Source: P36-A1 sp049478495 (GTDB lineage: Bacteria; Bacillota_I; Bacilli_A; JAJDGJ01). From it: 64,000 bases of DNA. The position numbers and the translations under genes were made by a program. Position 1 is the stretch's first letter, and every line of letters starts with the position of its first letter. The notes below the pieces were generated by a model, which saw nothing but the letters and a program-made list of their open reading frames with translations, did not search any database and had not been told where the DNA came from. The stretch lies in assembly GCF_049478495.1 (NCBI RefSeq), contig NZ_CP168083.1, positions 1,550,001 through 1,614,000 on the forward strand. The letters run 5' to 3'. Positions 1-8,872 of the stretch are shown piece after piece.

Positions 1-608
1 CTAGATTCTTCATAAATCATGAACCTTAACCCCGAATAGTCTTCTTCACCATAATATCCTCCAAGGCCTTGCCAATCATCTTTTGCTAATTCTTCATCAC
101 TAACAACTAAGTCTGCTTCTCTGATATTGGTTTTATCATACGTTGAAATATCATGTTTATATGCAAAATTAGATCTAATACACAAATATGTTAATGGACT
201 ATCAATTCCATAAATCATGTATACACTACTTGTATCACTTCCAATTGAAATGTATTCACCAATATCATCACTCATTGTTTGAGTTAATGGCTTACCAACA
301 AAATCATTAATGTTTAAAATTAATACCTCTTCTATAATTTCAACAGTGCTAACTTGATATTTTGGTGCAACTACTTCTGTAGATAATTGATACAAAGTAG
401 GTACAGCATTACTCTCAGATAATGCTGTTATGTACTCTTGCATTTCAGCAAGTTTTTCTTGAAATCTTATTTCTAAATCACTTTTATCATCCAGTGTTAA
501 TACTTGTTGGTCTAATGCGTTAACTAAAGTATCTAAATCTCTAGGTATATCTGGATTTGTTGCGTAACTTGGTAATTCTAACCGCACCATAGCGTCCTTT
601 ATGCTCAT
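1..608 (-). CDS. Phage-type structural protein of unknown function, C-terminus outside window
   Basis: An open frame with no stop runs off the left edge (at least 202 codons). The first ATG is at 608, but an AAAGGA motif sits a few bases before a second ATG at 590, which is the better start. The N-terminal ~70 residues look helical (EKLAEMQEYI), the rest beta-rich with many Asp and Thr. I recognise no family. Its orientation matches the head genes at 6.6-9.2 kb, so a tail or appendage protein of the same prophage is the natural guess, but this is inference from context. The first codons are more GC-rich than the rest, so the real phage gene may have lost its 5' end to the inserted adhesin segment. 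Confidence 0.5.
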   Translation of the reverse strand, partial: MSIKDAMVRLELPSYATNPDIPRDLDTLVNALDQQVLTLDDKSDLEIRFQEKLAEMQEYITALSESNAVPTLYQLSTEVVAPKYQVSTVEIIEEVLILNINDFVGKPLTQTMSDDIGEYISIGSDTSSVYMIYGIDSPLTYLCIRSNFAYKHDISTYDKTNIREADLVVSDEELAKDDWQGLGGYYGEEDYSGLRFMIYEES

Positions 609-652
609 GAAAGACAGCTTTTATCTTCTCTGAGAGAATTTCTCTCCACTTG

Positions 653-684
653 TTGTTTTGAAGGACGACGATATATGCTATAAT
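653..684 (+). promoter_or_regulatory. Candidate promoter for the adhesin gene
   Basis: A perfect TATAAT lies at 679-684, with TTGAAG at 658-663 (15 bp spacer) or TTGTTT at 653-658 (20 bp) as possible -35 elements, neither ideally spaced. The ~240 bp between it and the ATG at 922 would be a long leader. A GAGAGAAATTCTCTC-type palindrome lies just upstream at about 632-646. Weak call based on the -10 match only. Confidence 0.35.
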
Positions 685-921
685 ACAATAAAGTAAAAAC
701 GATCGTTATGTTATAGAAAATAAAAATTTTTAGTGGGCCGTCTATAGTATGCTCTATCTTGATTTAAAAAATTCGCCTAAGGGTAAATGAATGATGTTTA
801 AAGTGGATTTTTTATGTTTGAGTTAGACAATAGGCTACTTTCTGTTCAATGTACAAAGTTTTTACAGGGTTAAAGTTTACTATTGTTTCTATTGTTTGAA
901 ATATTGAAGGAGGAGTATCAA

Positions 922-3900
922 ATGGAAAATAAAAGTAGATATGCCACGAAATTTTATGTGGTTTTAATGATGTTAAGTTTAGTGTCTCAGTTGTTTGTGC
1001 CAGTTCTTCAGGTAGCAGCGGTTGAAGTATCGACTGTAGTAACAGAGATGACTGCTAAGTCAACGGGGGAGAATACAACGGGGGAGAATACAGCAGAATT
1101 AAATTTAAGTTTAAATAATACTAGTTCTGAGAAGAAAAGTGAACAAATTAAACTTGATTCAGATGTATTAATGATACCAGGTGTATTAAATACATTGGTA
1201 AGTACAGAAGGCAAAAATGTTGGAACGTATCAAATTAAGAATCGACAAATTGATGTTGAGATTAATGAGAATGTTTCTGCGCAAGTTAACATTCCAGTTA
1301 CTTTTTCAGCCACTGATACGGCAGCAACTGCAACATTTACAAATGGTCAATTAACAGCAAACGTTGATGTGGCTGCAAAGCAGAATAAGACATCATCTTC
1401 ATCTACTAGTAGTTCTGAAGAAAAAGTAACTACTAGTACGAGTACAACATCAAGCACAAGTATAACTTCAAAAAGTGAAGTTAGTCCAAAAGCAACAACT
1501 CAGGATGAGCAAGCAAATGATATTAGCAGTTACTTACCTGATAGTTCTAATGGCACTATTATAGATAAAGCAGATATTAAATTTACAGATCCAAGCAATA
1601 ATGAGGTTAGTGCAGCAGATGTCACAGCTGATACAAATGTATCATTAGCCTATAATTGGTCAATACCTAATGAACTAAAGGATGGCTATAGTGTTAAAGC
1701 TGGAAATTATTTTGAGTTTAAATTACCAGCAAATATTACCTATCGTGCAGGAACAGGTGACCTTGGAGACTATGGTACGTATGAGATAAAAAGTGATGGT
1801 ACTGTACGTTTCACATTTAATTCAAATGTTGACGATATAGAGAATATTAAAGGTACCTTTAATTACAATCGCGCTAAGATCAATGTTACTGAACCTGGTC
1901 AAACGACAATTATTGTACCAACAACTTCAGGAGATCAAAAGGTTGACATTATTGCTAATCCAACTGGTGGTAATGATATTGCTAAGTCTGGAACTGTATC
2001 ACCAGCCAAAAACCCACAAAGTGTGAATTGGCAAGTTGATATTAACACTAACGGTAGGACTTTAAATAATGCAGTTATTAAAGATACTCTACCTAAGGGT
2101 TTGAAATTAACTGGTACTCAAGTTTATCTGTTGAATATTGATTTGAAAGGTAATATTACTGGTGAAGGTCAACAATTAACGGAGAAAACTGATTATACTG
2201 TATCAGATAACGGTACGGTTACTTTGATAGGAAACTATTCAAAGACACAACAAGCATTTAGAATTAAGTATGCAACTGATATAGAAGCGGATGCAATTCC
2301 AAACGAGGGTGGAGATGTTAAATTTGAAAATAATGCAACATTAGTCAACAATGGTAAAGATTATCCAGCTCAGGCTACAGTAACAGCTAGTTATGGTAAG
2401 TTATTAGATAAGAAATACGAGGGTGCTTCAGCTTCAGGGTCACAAAAATTAGATTGGACGATTAACTACAATGCGGGCGATAAGAAGCTACTAGCTGGGA
2501 CTGTATTAACTGATAATTTATCAGGAGCACAGGAATATACTGGAATACCAAAACTAGTATATACGGATGGACCAAATAGTGGTCAAGAAGTTAAACAAGC
2601 TGACTATGAGATCACTTACAATAGTGATAAGACTCAAATGACTATTAAGTTTACAAGTAGTTTAGAACAAGCGGTTAAAATTACCTATCAGACGCAAGTG
2701 AATACGCCAATTAATGGGTCAACAACCATTGGTAACTCTGCTGAAAGTAATGGCAAAACAGTGACGGTTGATGGCAAAAAGGTTGTGGAACAAGGAATTG
2801 TTAAGTCTCTAGGTGCTGTTGACTATAATGCAAAAACAGTTATATGGAATGTGAGAATTAATCAAGGCCAACAAGAAATGACCAACTGGTCAGCTGAAGA
2901 TACAATTCCAGACGGTCTAACATTAGTAGATGATGAGTCATTTGTATTAAAGGATGTTACAACCAATAAAGCTTTGGTACGTGGAACTGACTATCATTTC
3001 ACTAAAACGGATACTGGGTTCGAAATTGAATTATCAGGAGCATATAAAACGACTTCTGATGAATTCTTATTAACATATAAGACGAATTTTGATACTAAAA
3101 AATTAATTGGTAATAAATGGACAAATAAAATTGTGGCTACTTGGACAGATAAAAATGGTGATGCTCACCTTAATAATGGTCAAGCAGATTTTAAACCAAA
3201 AGAAGAATTCGTAACGGATGGTACAAAATCAGGTAGTTATAATGCAGTCAATAAGCATATTACATGGACAGTTGTGGCTAATTATAATCAACGAGAATTA
3301 AAGAACGGTAAATTGGTAGATACACTGACAGGGGATCCAGAGTATGTTACTGATAGTGCCAAGTTATATGAAGCCACAATTAATCTAAATGGTAGTTATA
3401 CATTAGGTAAGCAAGTTGATACAAATATTGATTATGATAAAGATAGCAGAACACTAACGGCTAATTTGCCAGAAAATAGCAATAAGGCTTATGTTATGAT
3501 ATTTGAAACTTCATTAGAAGGTAAAGTCATTGACGCGCCTAGCTATGATAATACTGCAAAGTATACAAATGATGGTCAGGATAAGGACCTAACTGCTAAA
3601 GTGTCAGTACCAAATAGTGGTAAGGTTGCTTATAAAACTGGTGAGCAAGATCCAGAAGATTCTGCTTATGCGGTATGGAATATTACAGTAAATCCAGAGC
3701 AATCAACATTGAAAGATGTTACAGTTGTTGACAAGCCATCAACGAATCAAGTGTTGGATAAGAGCGACGTTATTGTTTATGGAACAAAAATTGCCACTAA
3801 CGGTGCAATTACAGTTGATAAGGATAGTGTGTTAACAGAAGGTAAGGATTATTCAATTGATATTACGACTGACCAAACAAGTGGTGAGCAAGTCATGACG

Positions 3901-5382
3901 ATTAAATTCTTACATGAAATTTCAACATCATATTCTGTTCATTATCGAACATTAATTAATAGTTCTAAGATAAATGATACGTTGAGAAATACAGTGACTG
4001 TCACTGGTACAGGTGAAAAAGTAGTTACTGGAGAAGTTACAACATCACATGATGTTGTAAACAATAGTGGAACTGCTGAAGGAACGAATTTAGACTATCA
4101 ATTGACTAAGGTTGATAAGGATACTGACAAGGTTCTAAGCGGTGTTAAATTTGAACTTTGGTCGTACAAAAATAATGCTAAGGGTCAACTATTGCGTACA
4201 GGAACAACGGATGATAAGGGACAAATCAGATGGAATAATCTGAAGAGTGGTAAGTATGTTCTTGTAGAAACGGCACCAACTGATTATCAAACGGTTACAG
4301 ACCGAATTATTACATTGAAGGCTGCTGATACTAATTCTGATAAGCTTGTTATTAGTACAATCGCAAATGAGAAGGTTAAAACTTCGGTTAGTGGTGAGAA
4401 AACTTGGGTAGATAATAATGACCAGGATGGTGTACGGCCAGATAAAATTACGGTTAACTTACTAGCAGATGGTAAAAAGGTTGACTCAAAGACGGTAACC
4501 GCAAAAGACGGTTGGAAGTATGAATTTAATGACTTAGATAAGTTCAAGGCTGGTCAAGAAATTAAGTACACGGTTTCCGAAGCAGCAGTTGACGGTTACA
4601 AGACAACGTATGATGGCAATAACATTGTTAATACGCATCAGGTATCCAAGACGAGTGTGTCAGGCCAGAAGACGTGGTCAGACCATGATAACCAAGATGG
4701 TGTACGACCAGATGAAATTACGGTTAACTTACTAGCAGATGGTAAAAAGGTTGACTCAAAGACGGTAACCGCAAAAGACGGTTGGAAGTATGAATTTAAT
4801 GACTTAGATAAGTTCAAGGCTGGTCAAGAAATTAAGTACACGGTTGCCGAAGCAGCAGTTGACGGTTACAAGACAACGTATGATGGCAATAACATTGTTA
4901 ATACGCATCAGGTAGCTAAAACGAGTGTGTCAGGCCAGAAGACGTGGTTAGATAATAATGATCAAGATGGTAATCGGCCAGACAGTATCACACTACACTT
5001 ATTGGCAAATGGTAAGGAAGTGGCAACGAAGACGGTAACCGCTAAGGATAACTGGAAGTATGAATTTAATGACTTAGATAAGTTCAAGGCTGGTCAAGAA
5101 ATTAAGTACAGTATTTCTGAAGATAAGGTCACAGGTTATAAAACAACGGTTAGTGGTTATGATTTGACTAATATTCTAAATGAATCGTCAATACCCGTTA
5201 AGAATCAATCAATCAATCAAGGAACACCAAAAAATCATAAGCATCAAGGATTACTGGAAAGTATACTTCCTGCCACTGGTGTATTAAGTTCGAAGAACTT
5301 TGTGATTTCTGGATTAGTGTTTATCTTGTTTGTATTAAGTAGTCTTGGGTATGTGTTTATTAAGAGACGTCATAATGACTAA
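922..5382 (+). CDS. LPxTG-anchored surface adhesin with repeated collagen-binding-like modules and three Cna-B repeats
   Basis: Likely a cell-wall-anchored adhesin of about 1486 residues. The start at 922 is preferred over upstream codons because AAGGAGGAG stands 6 bases before it. It has a Sec signal peptide (hydrophobic stretch roughly residues 13-33), a Ser/Thr-rich linker near residue 155-190, several repeated beta-sandwich modules of the Cna/SdrG adhesin type, a SpaA/prealbumin-like domain (LSGVKFELW), then three 90-residue Cna-B repeats (SG-KTW...RP-ITV...LL) typical of isopeptide-stabilised stalks. It ends with LPATG, a membrane helix and KRRHND, the classical sortase signal. A sortase gene follows. 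Base composition is visibly richer in GC than the flanking phage genes, suggesting transfer from a lactic acid bacterium-like source. The ligand cannot be told from sequence. Confidence 0.93.
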   Translation: MENKSRYATKFYVVLMMLSLVSQLFVPVLQVAAVEVSTVVTEMTAKSTGENTTGENTAELNLSLNNTSSEKKSEQIKLDSDVLMIPGVLNTLVSTEGKNVGTYQIKNRQIDVEINENVSAQVNIPVTFSATDTAATATFTNGQLTANVDVAAKQNKTSSSSTSSSEEKVTTSTSTTSSTSITSKSEVSPKATTQDEQANDISSYLPDSSNGTIIDKADIKFTDPSNNEVSAADVTADTNVSLAYNWSIPNELKDGYSVKAGNYFEFKLPANITYRAGTGDLGDYGTYEIKSDGTVRFTFNSNVDDIENIKGTFNYNRAKINVTEPGQTTIIVPTTSGDQKVDIIANPTGGNDIAKSGTVSPAKNPQSVNWQVDINTNGRTLNNAVIKDTLPKGLKLTGTQVYLLNIDLKGNITGEGQQLTEKTDYTVSDNGTVTLIGNYSKTQQAFRIKYATDIEADAIPNEGGDVKFENNATLVNNGKDYPAQATVTASYGKLLDKKYEGASASGSQKLDWTINYNAGDKKLLAGTVLTDNLSGAQEYTGIPKLVYTDGPNSGQEVKQADYEITYNSDKTQMTIKFTSSLEQAVKITYQTQVNTPINGSTTIGNSAESNGKTVTVDGKKVVEQGIVKSLGAVDYNAKTVIWNVRINQGQQEMTNWSAEDTIPDGLTLVDDESFVLKDVTTNKALVRGTDYHFTKTDTGFEIELSGAYKTTSDEFLLTYKTNFDTKKLIGNKWTNKIVATWTDKNGDAHLNNGQADFKPKEEFVTDGTKSGSYNAVNKHITWTVVANYNQRELKNGKLVDTLTGDPEYVTDSAKLYEATINLNGSYTLGKQVDTNIDYDKDSRTLTANLPENSNKAYVMIFETSLEGKVIDAPSYDNTAKYTNDGQDKDLTAKVSVPNSGKVAYKTGEQDPEDSAYAVWNITVNPEQSTLKDVTVVDKPSTNQVLDKSDVIVYGTKIATNGAITVDKDSVLTEGKDYSIDITTDQTSGEQVMTIKFLHEISTSYSVHYRTLINSSKINDTLRNTVTVTGTGEKVVTGEVTTSHDVVNNSGTAEGTNLDYQLTKVDKDTDKVLSGVKFELWSYKNNAKGQLLRTGTTDDKGQIRWNNLKSGKYVLVETAPTDYQTVTDRIITLKAADTNSDKLVISTIANEKVKTSVSGEKTWVDNNDQDGVRPDKITVNLLADGKKVDSKTVTAKDGWKYEFNDLDKFKAGQEIKYTVSEAAVDGYKTTYDGNNIVNTHQVSKTSVSGQKTWSDHDNQDGVRPDEITVNLLADGKKVDSKTVTAKDGWKYEFNDLDKFKAGQEIKYTVAEAAVDGYKTTYDGNNIVNTHQVAKTSVSGQKTWLDNNDQDGNRPDSITLHLLANGKEVATKTVTAKDNWKYEFNDLDKFKAGQEIKYSISEDKVTGYKTTVSGYDLTNILNESSIPVKNQSINQGTPKNHKHQGLLESILPATGVLSSKNFVISGLVFILFVLSSLGYVFIKRRHND
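4379..5188 (+). repeat. Three tandem 270-bp Cna-B repeats inside the adhesin gene
   Basis: Units begin near 4379, 4649 and 4919, each 270 bp (90 codons). Units 1 and 2 are almost identical over about 200 bp, including silent positions; unit 3 diverges in its first half but shares the second half. Such near-identity points to recent duplication, and copy number is likely to vary between strains. Confidence 0.93.
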
Positions 5383-5430
5383 TAAATTTTATGTCGATGT
5401 GATAGATGAATACATTATCTAAAAAATAAA

Positions 5431-5479
5431 AATAGTCTGTGAATCAGTATGCAACATCAGATTCACAGACTATTTTTTT
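5431..5479 (+). terminator. Rho-independent terminator after the adhesin gene
   Basis: A 15-bp stem (AATAGTCTGTGAATC with its complement) closes a ~14-base loop and is followed by a seven-T run. It separates the adhesin from the sortase gene, so the sortase probably has its own promoter or depends on read-through. Confidence 0.9.
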
Positions 5480-5526
5480 AAGCGGATGCATATAGCGTAT
5501 CAAATTAAGATGGGAAGCTAGTTAAA

Positions 5527-6237
5527 ATGAGAAAAATTGATAAAATTTGTCAATATATATTATTAATTATCATTTTATGTAGCATTAGTTACATTTGCTA
5601 CCAACAAAATTGGCTGGGCGTTCATAATAAAATCGTGCAAGAAATACGTTCACATAGGGTCGTAGTTGATGATAGCAAGAAGATGAGTTTGGTTGATCGT
5701 AATAGAATTAGACAACGCCTAATGCGTGAAACGCAAACTGGTCTAAAAAAGCAAGGATTTGTTAGTATACCTGTTGTTGGTATTCTTGAGCCTATTTTTA
5801 ATGATGCTTATTCAGAAAAAGGTCTGCAAGCAGGTGCAAATTATGCAAATCGTAGCTCGGTAGATCCAACTGGTAAGCAAGTACCAGTAATGGGGCAAGG
5901 TAATTATGGACTGGCTAGTCATAATTTTGATGATGGTTTAACGGGGTTTAGTGGTTTGCAGCAAAATTATCAAAATGATTCACCTTATCTTGTGAATGGG
6001 CAGAGACAAAAAAGTAATTGGTTGAATAATCAAGCCATTTACCTAGCTAATAGTGACGGTATTTTTGAATATCGTATTAAACAACAACGGCTGGTTAAGG
6101 CTGATGACGTGAGTGTGCTTGATCCCAGTCAAAATGCACAGGTAACAATTATTACTTGTTTATTTCCAAGTACAGCATATCGTATTACAACAATTGGGCA
6201 TTCTCTAAACAACCATTTACATTGTCGTATGTTGTAA
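5527..6237 (+). CDS. Class A-like sortase, 3' end fused to phage DNA
   Basis: Membrane-anchored cysteine transpeptidase that would cleave LPxTG and link the upstream adhesin to peptidoglycan. Residues ~10-25 form the N-terminal membrane anchor. The catalytic set is complete: His132 in ASHN, Cys211 in TIITC and Arg219 in AYRI. The spacing fits class A. The natural C-terminus should fall near TTIGH; the last ~15 residues come from sequence shared in antisense with the capsid fragment, so the frame runs over a junction near 6195-6215. The loss is at most a few terminal residues, so the enzyme may still work. Composition matches the adhesin, not the phage. Confidence 0.85.
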   Translation: MRKIDKICQYILLIIILCSISYICYQQNWLGVHNKIVQEIRSHRVVVDDSKKMSLVDRNRIRQRLMRETQTGLKKQGFVSIPVVGILEPIFNDAYSEKGLQAGANYANRSSVDPTGKQVPVMGQGNYGLASHNFDDGLTGFSGLQQNYQNDSPYLVNGQRQKSNWLNNQAIYLANSDGIFEYRIKQQRLVKADDVSVLDPSQNAQVTIITCLFPSTAYRITTIGHSLNNHLHCRML

Positions 6238-6628
6238 TTTTTGTTCCAGTAGCTAAATCATAACCATGCACAATTGCATAATCGATAGCACGATACATTT
6301 GAGACATGTTTTCAGCTAATCTAGTAGCAACTAACTCATTGTATGTTCCGTTTTCTTTAGCAGCTTCAATCTCTTGTCTTGTCATTCTGAAATCACAAGG
6401 TATAGTTAATGTAACTAAATCAATTTTATCTACAATACCTTCATTTGTTTTTTTAGTTTGACCTAATGCAGTTTGAAAAGATGGAATATCAGCATTTACT
6501 AAAAATGCTCTATTTCCTTCCCAATTAATTGGTACTTGTCTAGCTGCTCCTAAAATGATTGATGATCTTGTAGCAGTAGCTGATAAAATCTCTCCCATTT
6601 TTACTGGGAATGGTATTAAATTTGGCAT
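6185..6628 (-). pseudogene. Phage major capsid protein, N-terminal fragment
   Basis: About 140 residues resemble the N-terminal half of HK97-fold major capsid proteins of Bacillota phages (starts MPNLIPFPVKMGEIL; a segment reading TIPCDFRMTRQEIE and ATRLAENMSQMY fits the E-loop/spine region). A complete protein would be about 280-400 residues. The frame is cut after about residue 142, where the sequence switches to the antisense of the sortase gene. The gene therefore cannot make a capsid. Good ribosome binding site (GGAGAAAG) before the start. The assignment rests on motif feel and on the scaffold gene just upstream. Confidence 0.7.
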
Positions 6629-6734
6629 ATTTCTTTCTCCGTTTCGTATTTTATTTTAAATAATTAACGGCTATTTAAACCTACCCAACATTTTTACGCT
6701 TTGTTGTAAAAGCTACCCTAGTTTAAAGTACTAG

Positions 6735-7037
6735 TTACTTATTTAAACCCTTGCGTGCCAAATAACGCTTAATTTTTTCTTCTTTAGCTTTTGACTCTTG
6801 AATAATTTGTAGTATGCCTTTAACTTTCTTTCGTTGTTTACTTCCATAATTTGTAATGTAGTCTTTAACGTTTATTTCAATACTACTTAAAATTAATTCT
6901 TGGATGTTTAATCCTTGAGTCTCTAATATCTCTAATGCGTATAATTCAGCATCGCTTGGTTATAAATCAATTAATTGTTTGATTGTTAAATCATCTATAT
7001 CTAATACGTGATAATTTCTAGCAAAATATTTTTTTAT
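6735..7037 (-). pseudogene. Broken small phage gene
   Basis: A frame of 101 codons reads through with one internal TAA at 6960-6962 and no ATG; an ATA at 7037 stands where a start would be expected (IKKYFARNYHVL). After the stop, the frame continues with a charged, helical sequence ending in RYLARKGLNK. It looks like a ~100-residue phage head/tail accessory protein that has lost its start and gained a stop. An alternative is the second part of a frameshifted product of the preceding gene (see findings). Confidence 0.45.
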
Positions 7038-7300
7038 TCTGTTATTTTTGCAGTCATTTGAGAAGTACTTAATGATGTGATTTGTTGCATCATTGGTTGC
7101 AAAAAAATACCAAGTTCCTCATAGCTTTCAAAACTATCAATAATGTCAGTTGCTTTATCTTCACCATATAAAAATTCGACAAAATCAATAATATAAGTTC
7201 CGTCAATTTGCATTTTTTTAACTAGTCTTGCAAATTTAGGCATACCTACTTTTTGTCGTAATACCTCATCTTTAATCTCTAAAATATTTTTATCTATCAT
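7034..7300 (-). CDS. Small phage protein, unknown
   Basis: An 88-residue acidic protein (MIDKNILEIKDEVLRQKVG) located directly after the scaffold gene with one base between them, so it is in the head operon. No recognised domain. Near its 3' end the run T TTT TTG is in frame, a heptamer of the type that permits -1 ribosomal slippage, and the -1 frame stays open into the broken frame downstream. Size and this feature recall tail assembly chaperone pairs, but the position between scaffold and capsid is not typical for those. Confidence 0.6.
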   Translation of the reverse strand: MIDKNILEIKDEVLRQKVGMPKFARLVKKMQIDGTYIIDFVEFLYGEDKATDIIDSFESYEELGIFLQPMMQQITSLSTSQMTAKITE

Positions 7301-7301
7301 T

Positions 7302-7775
7302 TTATTTACCTCCTAATAATTTTGAAGTTAATATATCTCCAATTTCACTATCTTTTGGAATCTTATTTTCTGAAGGATTAGGTGGTGTAACTACTGGCTT
7401 GTGTGAGTCAATAAATTTTGCCAACTTCTTTACACTATTTTCAATAGCTTCTTCATTATCTCCAGCTATTAAATCTAAGCTATCAACACTTAATCCGTTT
7501 TCAAGTGCTTTGTTTAATTTAATGTCTTTTAATTTATATGAATTAAGTTCATTATTTATTTTTTCAAAACCATTTAATTTTGACTTAATTTCCTTTTGAC
7601 TTTCTTTGTATTTATCAATATCCTCAATGCCTAAGTCACTAAAAATCTTATCTCTTGTTTCTTTTTTTGTAGCAGCAATGTGATTATTTAAGTCTTCTTG
7701 CGTAAAAGATTTTTCAGTTTCTTGTTGATCATCTGCAAAAAACTGAATATTTAATTTAAATTTGTTAGTATTCAT
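7302..7775 (-). CDS. Phage capsid scaffolding protein (DUF4355-like)
   Basis: A 157-residue protein with the N-terminal signature FKLNIQFFA that is common to scaffold proteins of Bacillota siphophages, followed by an acidic coiled-coil-rich body (residues ~20-120) and a Pro-rich tail. Scaffold proteins guide capsid assembly and are lost on maturation. A GTG codon precedes the chosen ATG; the ATG at 7775 sits 8 bases after AAAGGAG. Position upstream of the capsid fragment supports the call. Confidence 0.75.
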   Translation of the reverse strand: MNTNKFKLNIQFFADDQQETEKSFTQEDLNNHIAATKKETRDKIFSDLGIEDIDKYKESQKEIKSKLNGFEKINNELNSYKLKDIKLNKALENGLSVDSLDLIAGDNEEAIENSVKKLAKFIDSHKPVVTPPNPSENKIPKDSEIGDILTSKLLGGK

Positions 7776-7815
7776 CACTTTTTCTCCTTTTATTTAGTAA
7801 TTATATTTTGACACT

Positions 7816-7861
7816 AAAAAACCAGTTATAACTATACAAAAACTGTACTGTTTAACTGGCT
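7816..7861 (-). terminator. Terminator between head genes
   Basis: On the minus strand CCAGTTA...TAACTGG forms a stem with an approximately 25-base loop followed by six T. It lies between the 64-residue gene and the scaffold gene, so it would attenuate late transcription here. Confidence 0.6.
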
Positions 7862-7869
7862 GTTTAATT

Positions 7870-8064
7870 TTATAAATAGAAGTCTTCGCTTTTTCGATCT
7901 CTTTTAAAATATCTCTTTACACTTGGTGTTACTTCTTTTCCTGGATTTTCTTTTTTCCATTTTTGCTCATATATCTTATAATTCTGCTCATTTATATCAT
8001 GTAAATATTGATATTGTTCATCTCTATTTAATTTTTCAAATTCTTTAAAGCTAATCTTTTCCAT
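7870..8064 (-). CDS. Small charged phage protein, unknown
   Basis: 64 residues, very rich in Lys, Glu and aromatic residues (KISFKEFEKLNRDEQYQYL). It starts 1 base after the stop of the MuF/ADP-ribosyltransferase gene and is probably translated with it. No family recognised. Given the toxin-like partner upstream it could be an immunity or chaperone protein, but nothing in the sequence proves this. Confidence 0.6.
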   Translation of the reverse strand: MEKISFKEFEKLNRDEQYQYLHDINEQNYKIYEQKWKKENPGKEVTPSVKRYFKRDRKSEDFYL

Positions 8065-8065
8065 T

Positions 8066-8872
8066 TTAATCTACCACCTCTAAAATGATTTTATCTTTTT
8101 CTTTCTTCAGTAATTTATACTTAGTATCTTTATCTAGTAAAAGTTCTTTTTCATCTGGGCTTAATGACTGTTCTCCAATATAACAACATCTAGAATTTTT
8201 AGGCACGTATATTTCTAAAATTACATCTTCTTTAAATTCTAATGCCATATTTTCATCTAAAGTTGTACTATAGAATATTTTTTCTTTGAATTTTTCCCCA
8301 ACGTTTATATCATTATAATATTTAGAATTTGTACCTCGAAATGTAATAACATCATCTTTTAGGTTAAATTTATCCATAGTTTCAGAAATATGATGTATAT
8401 TTGCATTTATATCTGCAACTATATTTTTACTTTTCCCTGACAGATATTCATTTATGATAGATGCTTCTACATCTGTATATCTGGTTATTGCTTCAGCTTC
8501 ATATTTATCTAATTCTTTATACCAAGACTTAGACTGTTTTTCTAATTTGTTAATTATTGTTACATCTGCTTTTACAAATTTATCAATTACATCAATTGTT
8601 TTATCTACAACTATATCTACGATTTTAGATAGTTCTTCATTAATGCGACTTCTAAAATTTCCTAGTTCTCGTTCTTCCCAGACACCTTTTTTAGCTCCAG
8701 TATATTCCTTGTTATTGCCTGTAGAAATAATAGCACATTGACATGAATCATGCCTTGCAAAACTAATATCAGATTGTTCATCCCCTGTACCTTGTTGTTC
8801 TAAACACCATTTACACGGTTTTGAACCTCTTGCCACTCTTACATATGCTCTACTCATGATGTACACGCTCAT
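8066..8872 (-). CDS. MuF-type minor head protein C-terminal part fused to an ADP-ribosyltransferase domain
   Basis: Residues ~10-60 carry the conserved end of MuF/minor capsid proteins: VARGS, then PCKWC (Cys20, Cys23) and RHDSCQC (His41, Cys44, Cys46), a probable zinc site. Residues ~130-268 fit the exoenzyme-type ADP-ribosyltransferase fold: Arg179 in FRGT, YSTT at 201-204, and the catalytic E-x-E as Glu241/Glu243 in DEKELLL. All three catalytic motifs are present, so NAD-dependent modification of a target protein is likely. Known MuF polymorphic toxins have the same arrangement. The MuF N-terminal domain is missing from this frame and may be in the overlapping upstream ORF. An internal ATG at 8857 overlaps the upstream stop (ATGAGTAG) and may be the true start. 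Confidence 0.8.
   Translation of the reverse strand: MSVYIMSRAYVRVARGSKPCKWCLEQQGTGDEQSDISFARHDSCQCAIISTGNNKEYTGAKKGVWEERELGNFRSRINEELSKIVDIVVDKTIDVIDKFVKADVTIINKLEKQSKSWYKELDKYEAEAITRYTDVEASIINEYLSGKSKNIVADINANIHHISETMDKFNLKDDVITFRGTNSKYYNDINVGEKFKEKIFYSTTLDENMALEFKEDVILEIYVPKNSRCCYIGEQSLSPDEKELLLDKDTKYKLLKKEKDKIILEVVD

Noticed and set aside
4287..4547. Antisense frame in the adhesin repeats
   Set aside because: It is a shadow of the Cna-B coding repeat, hydrophilic pattern is reversed and no start signal is present.
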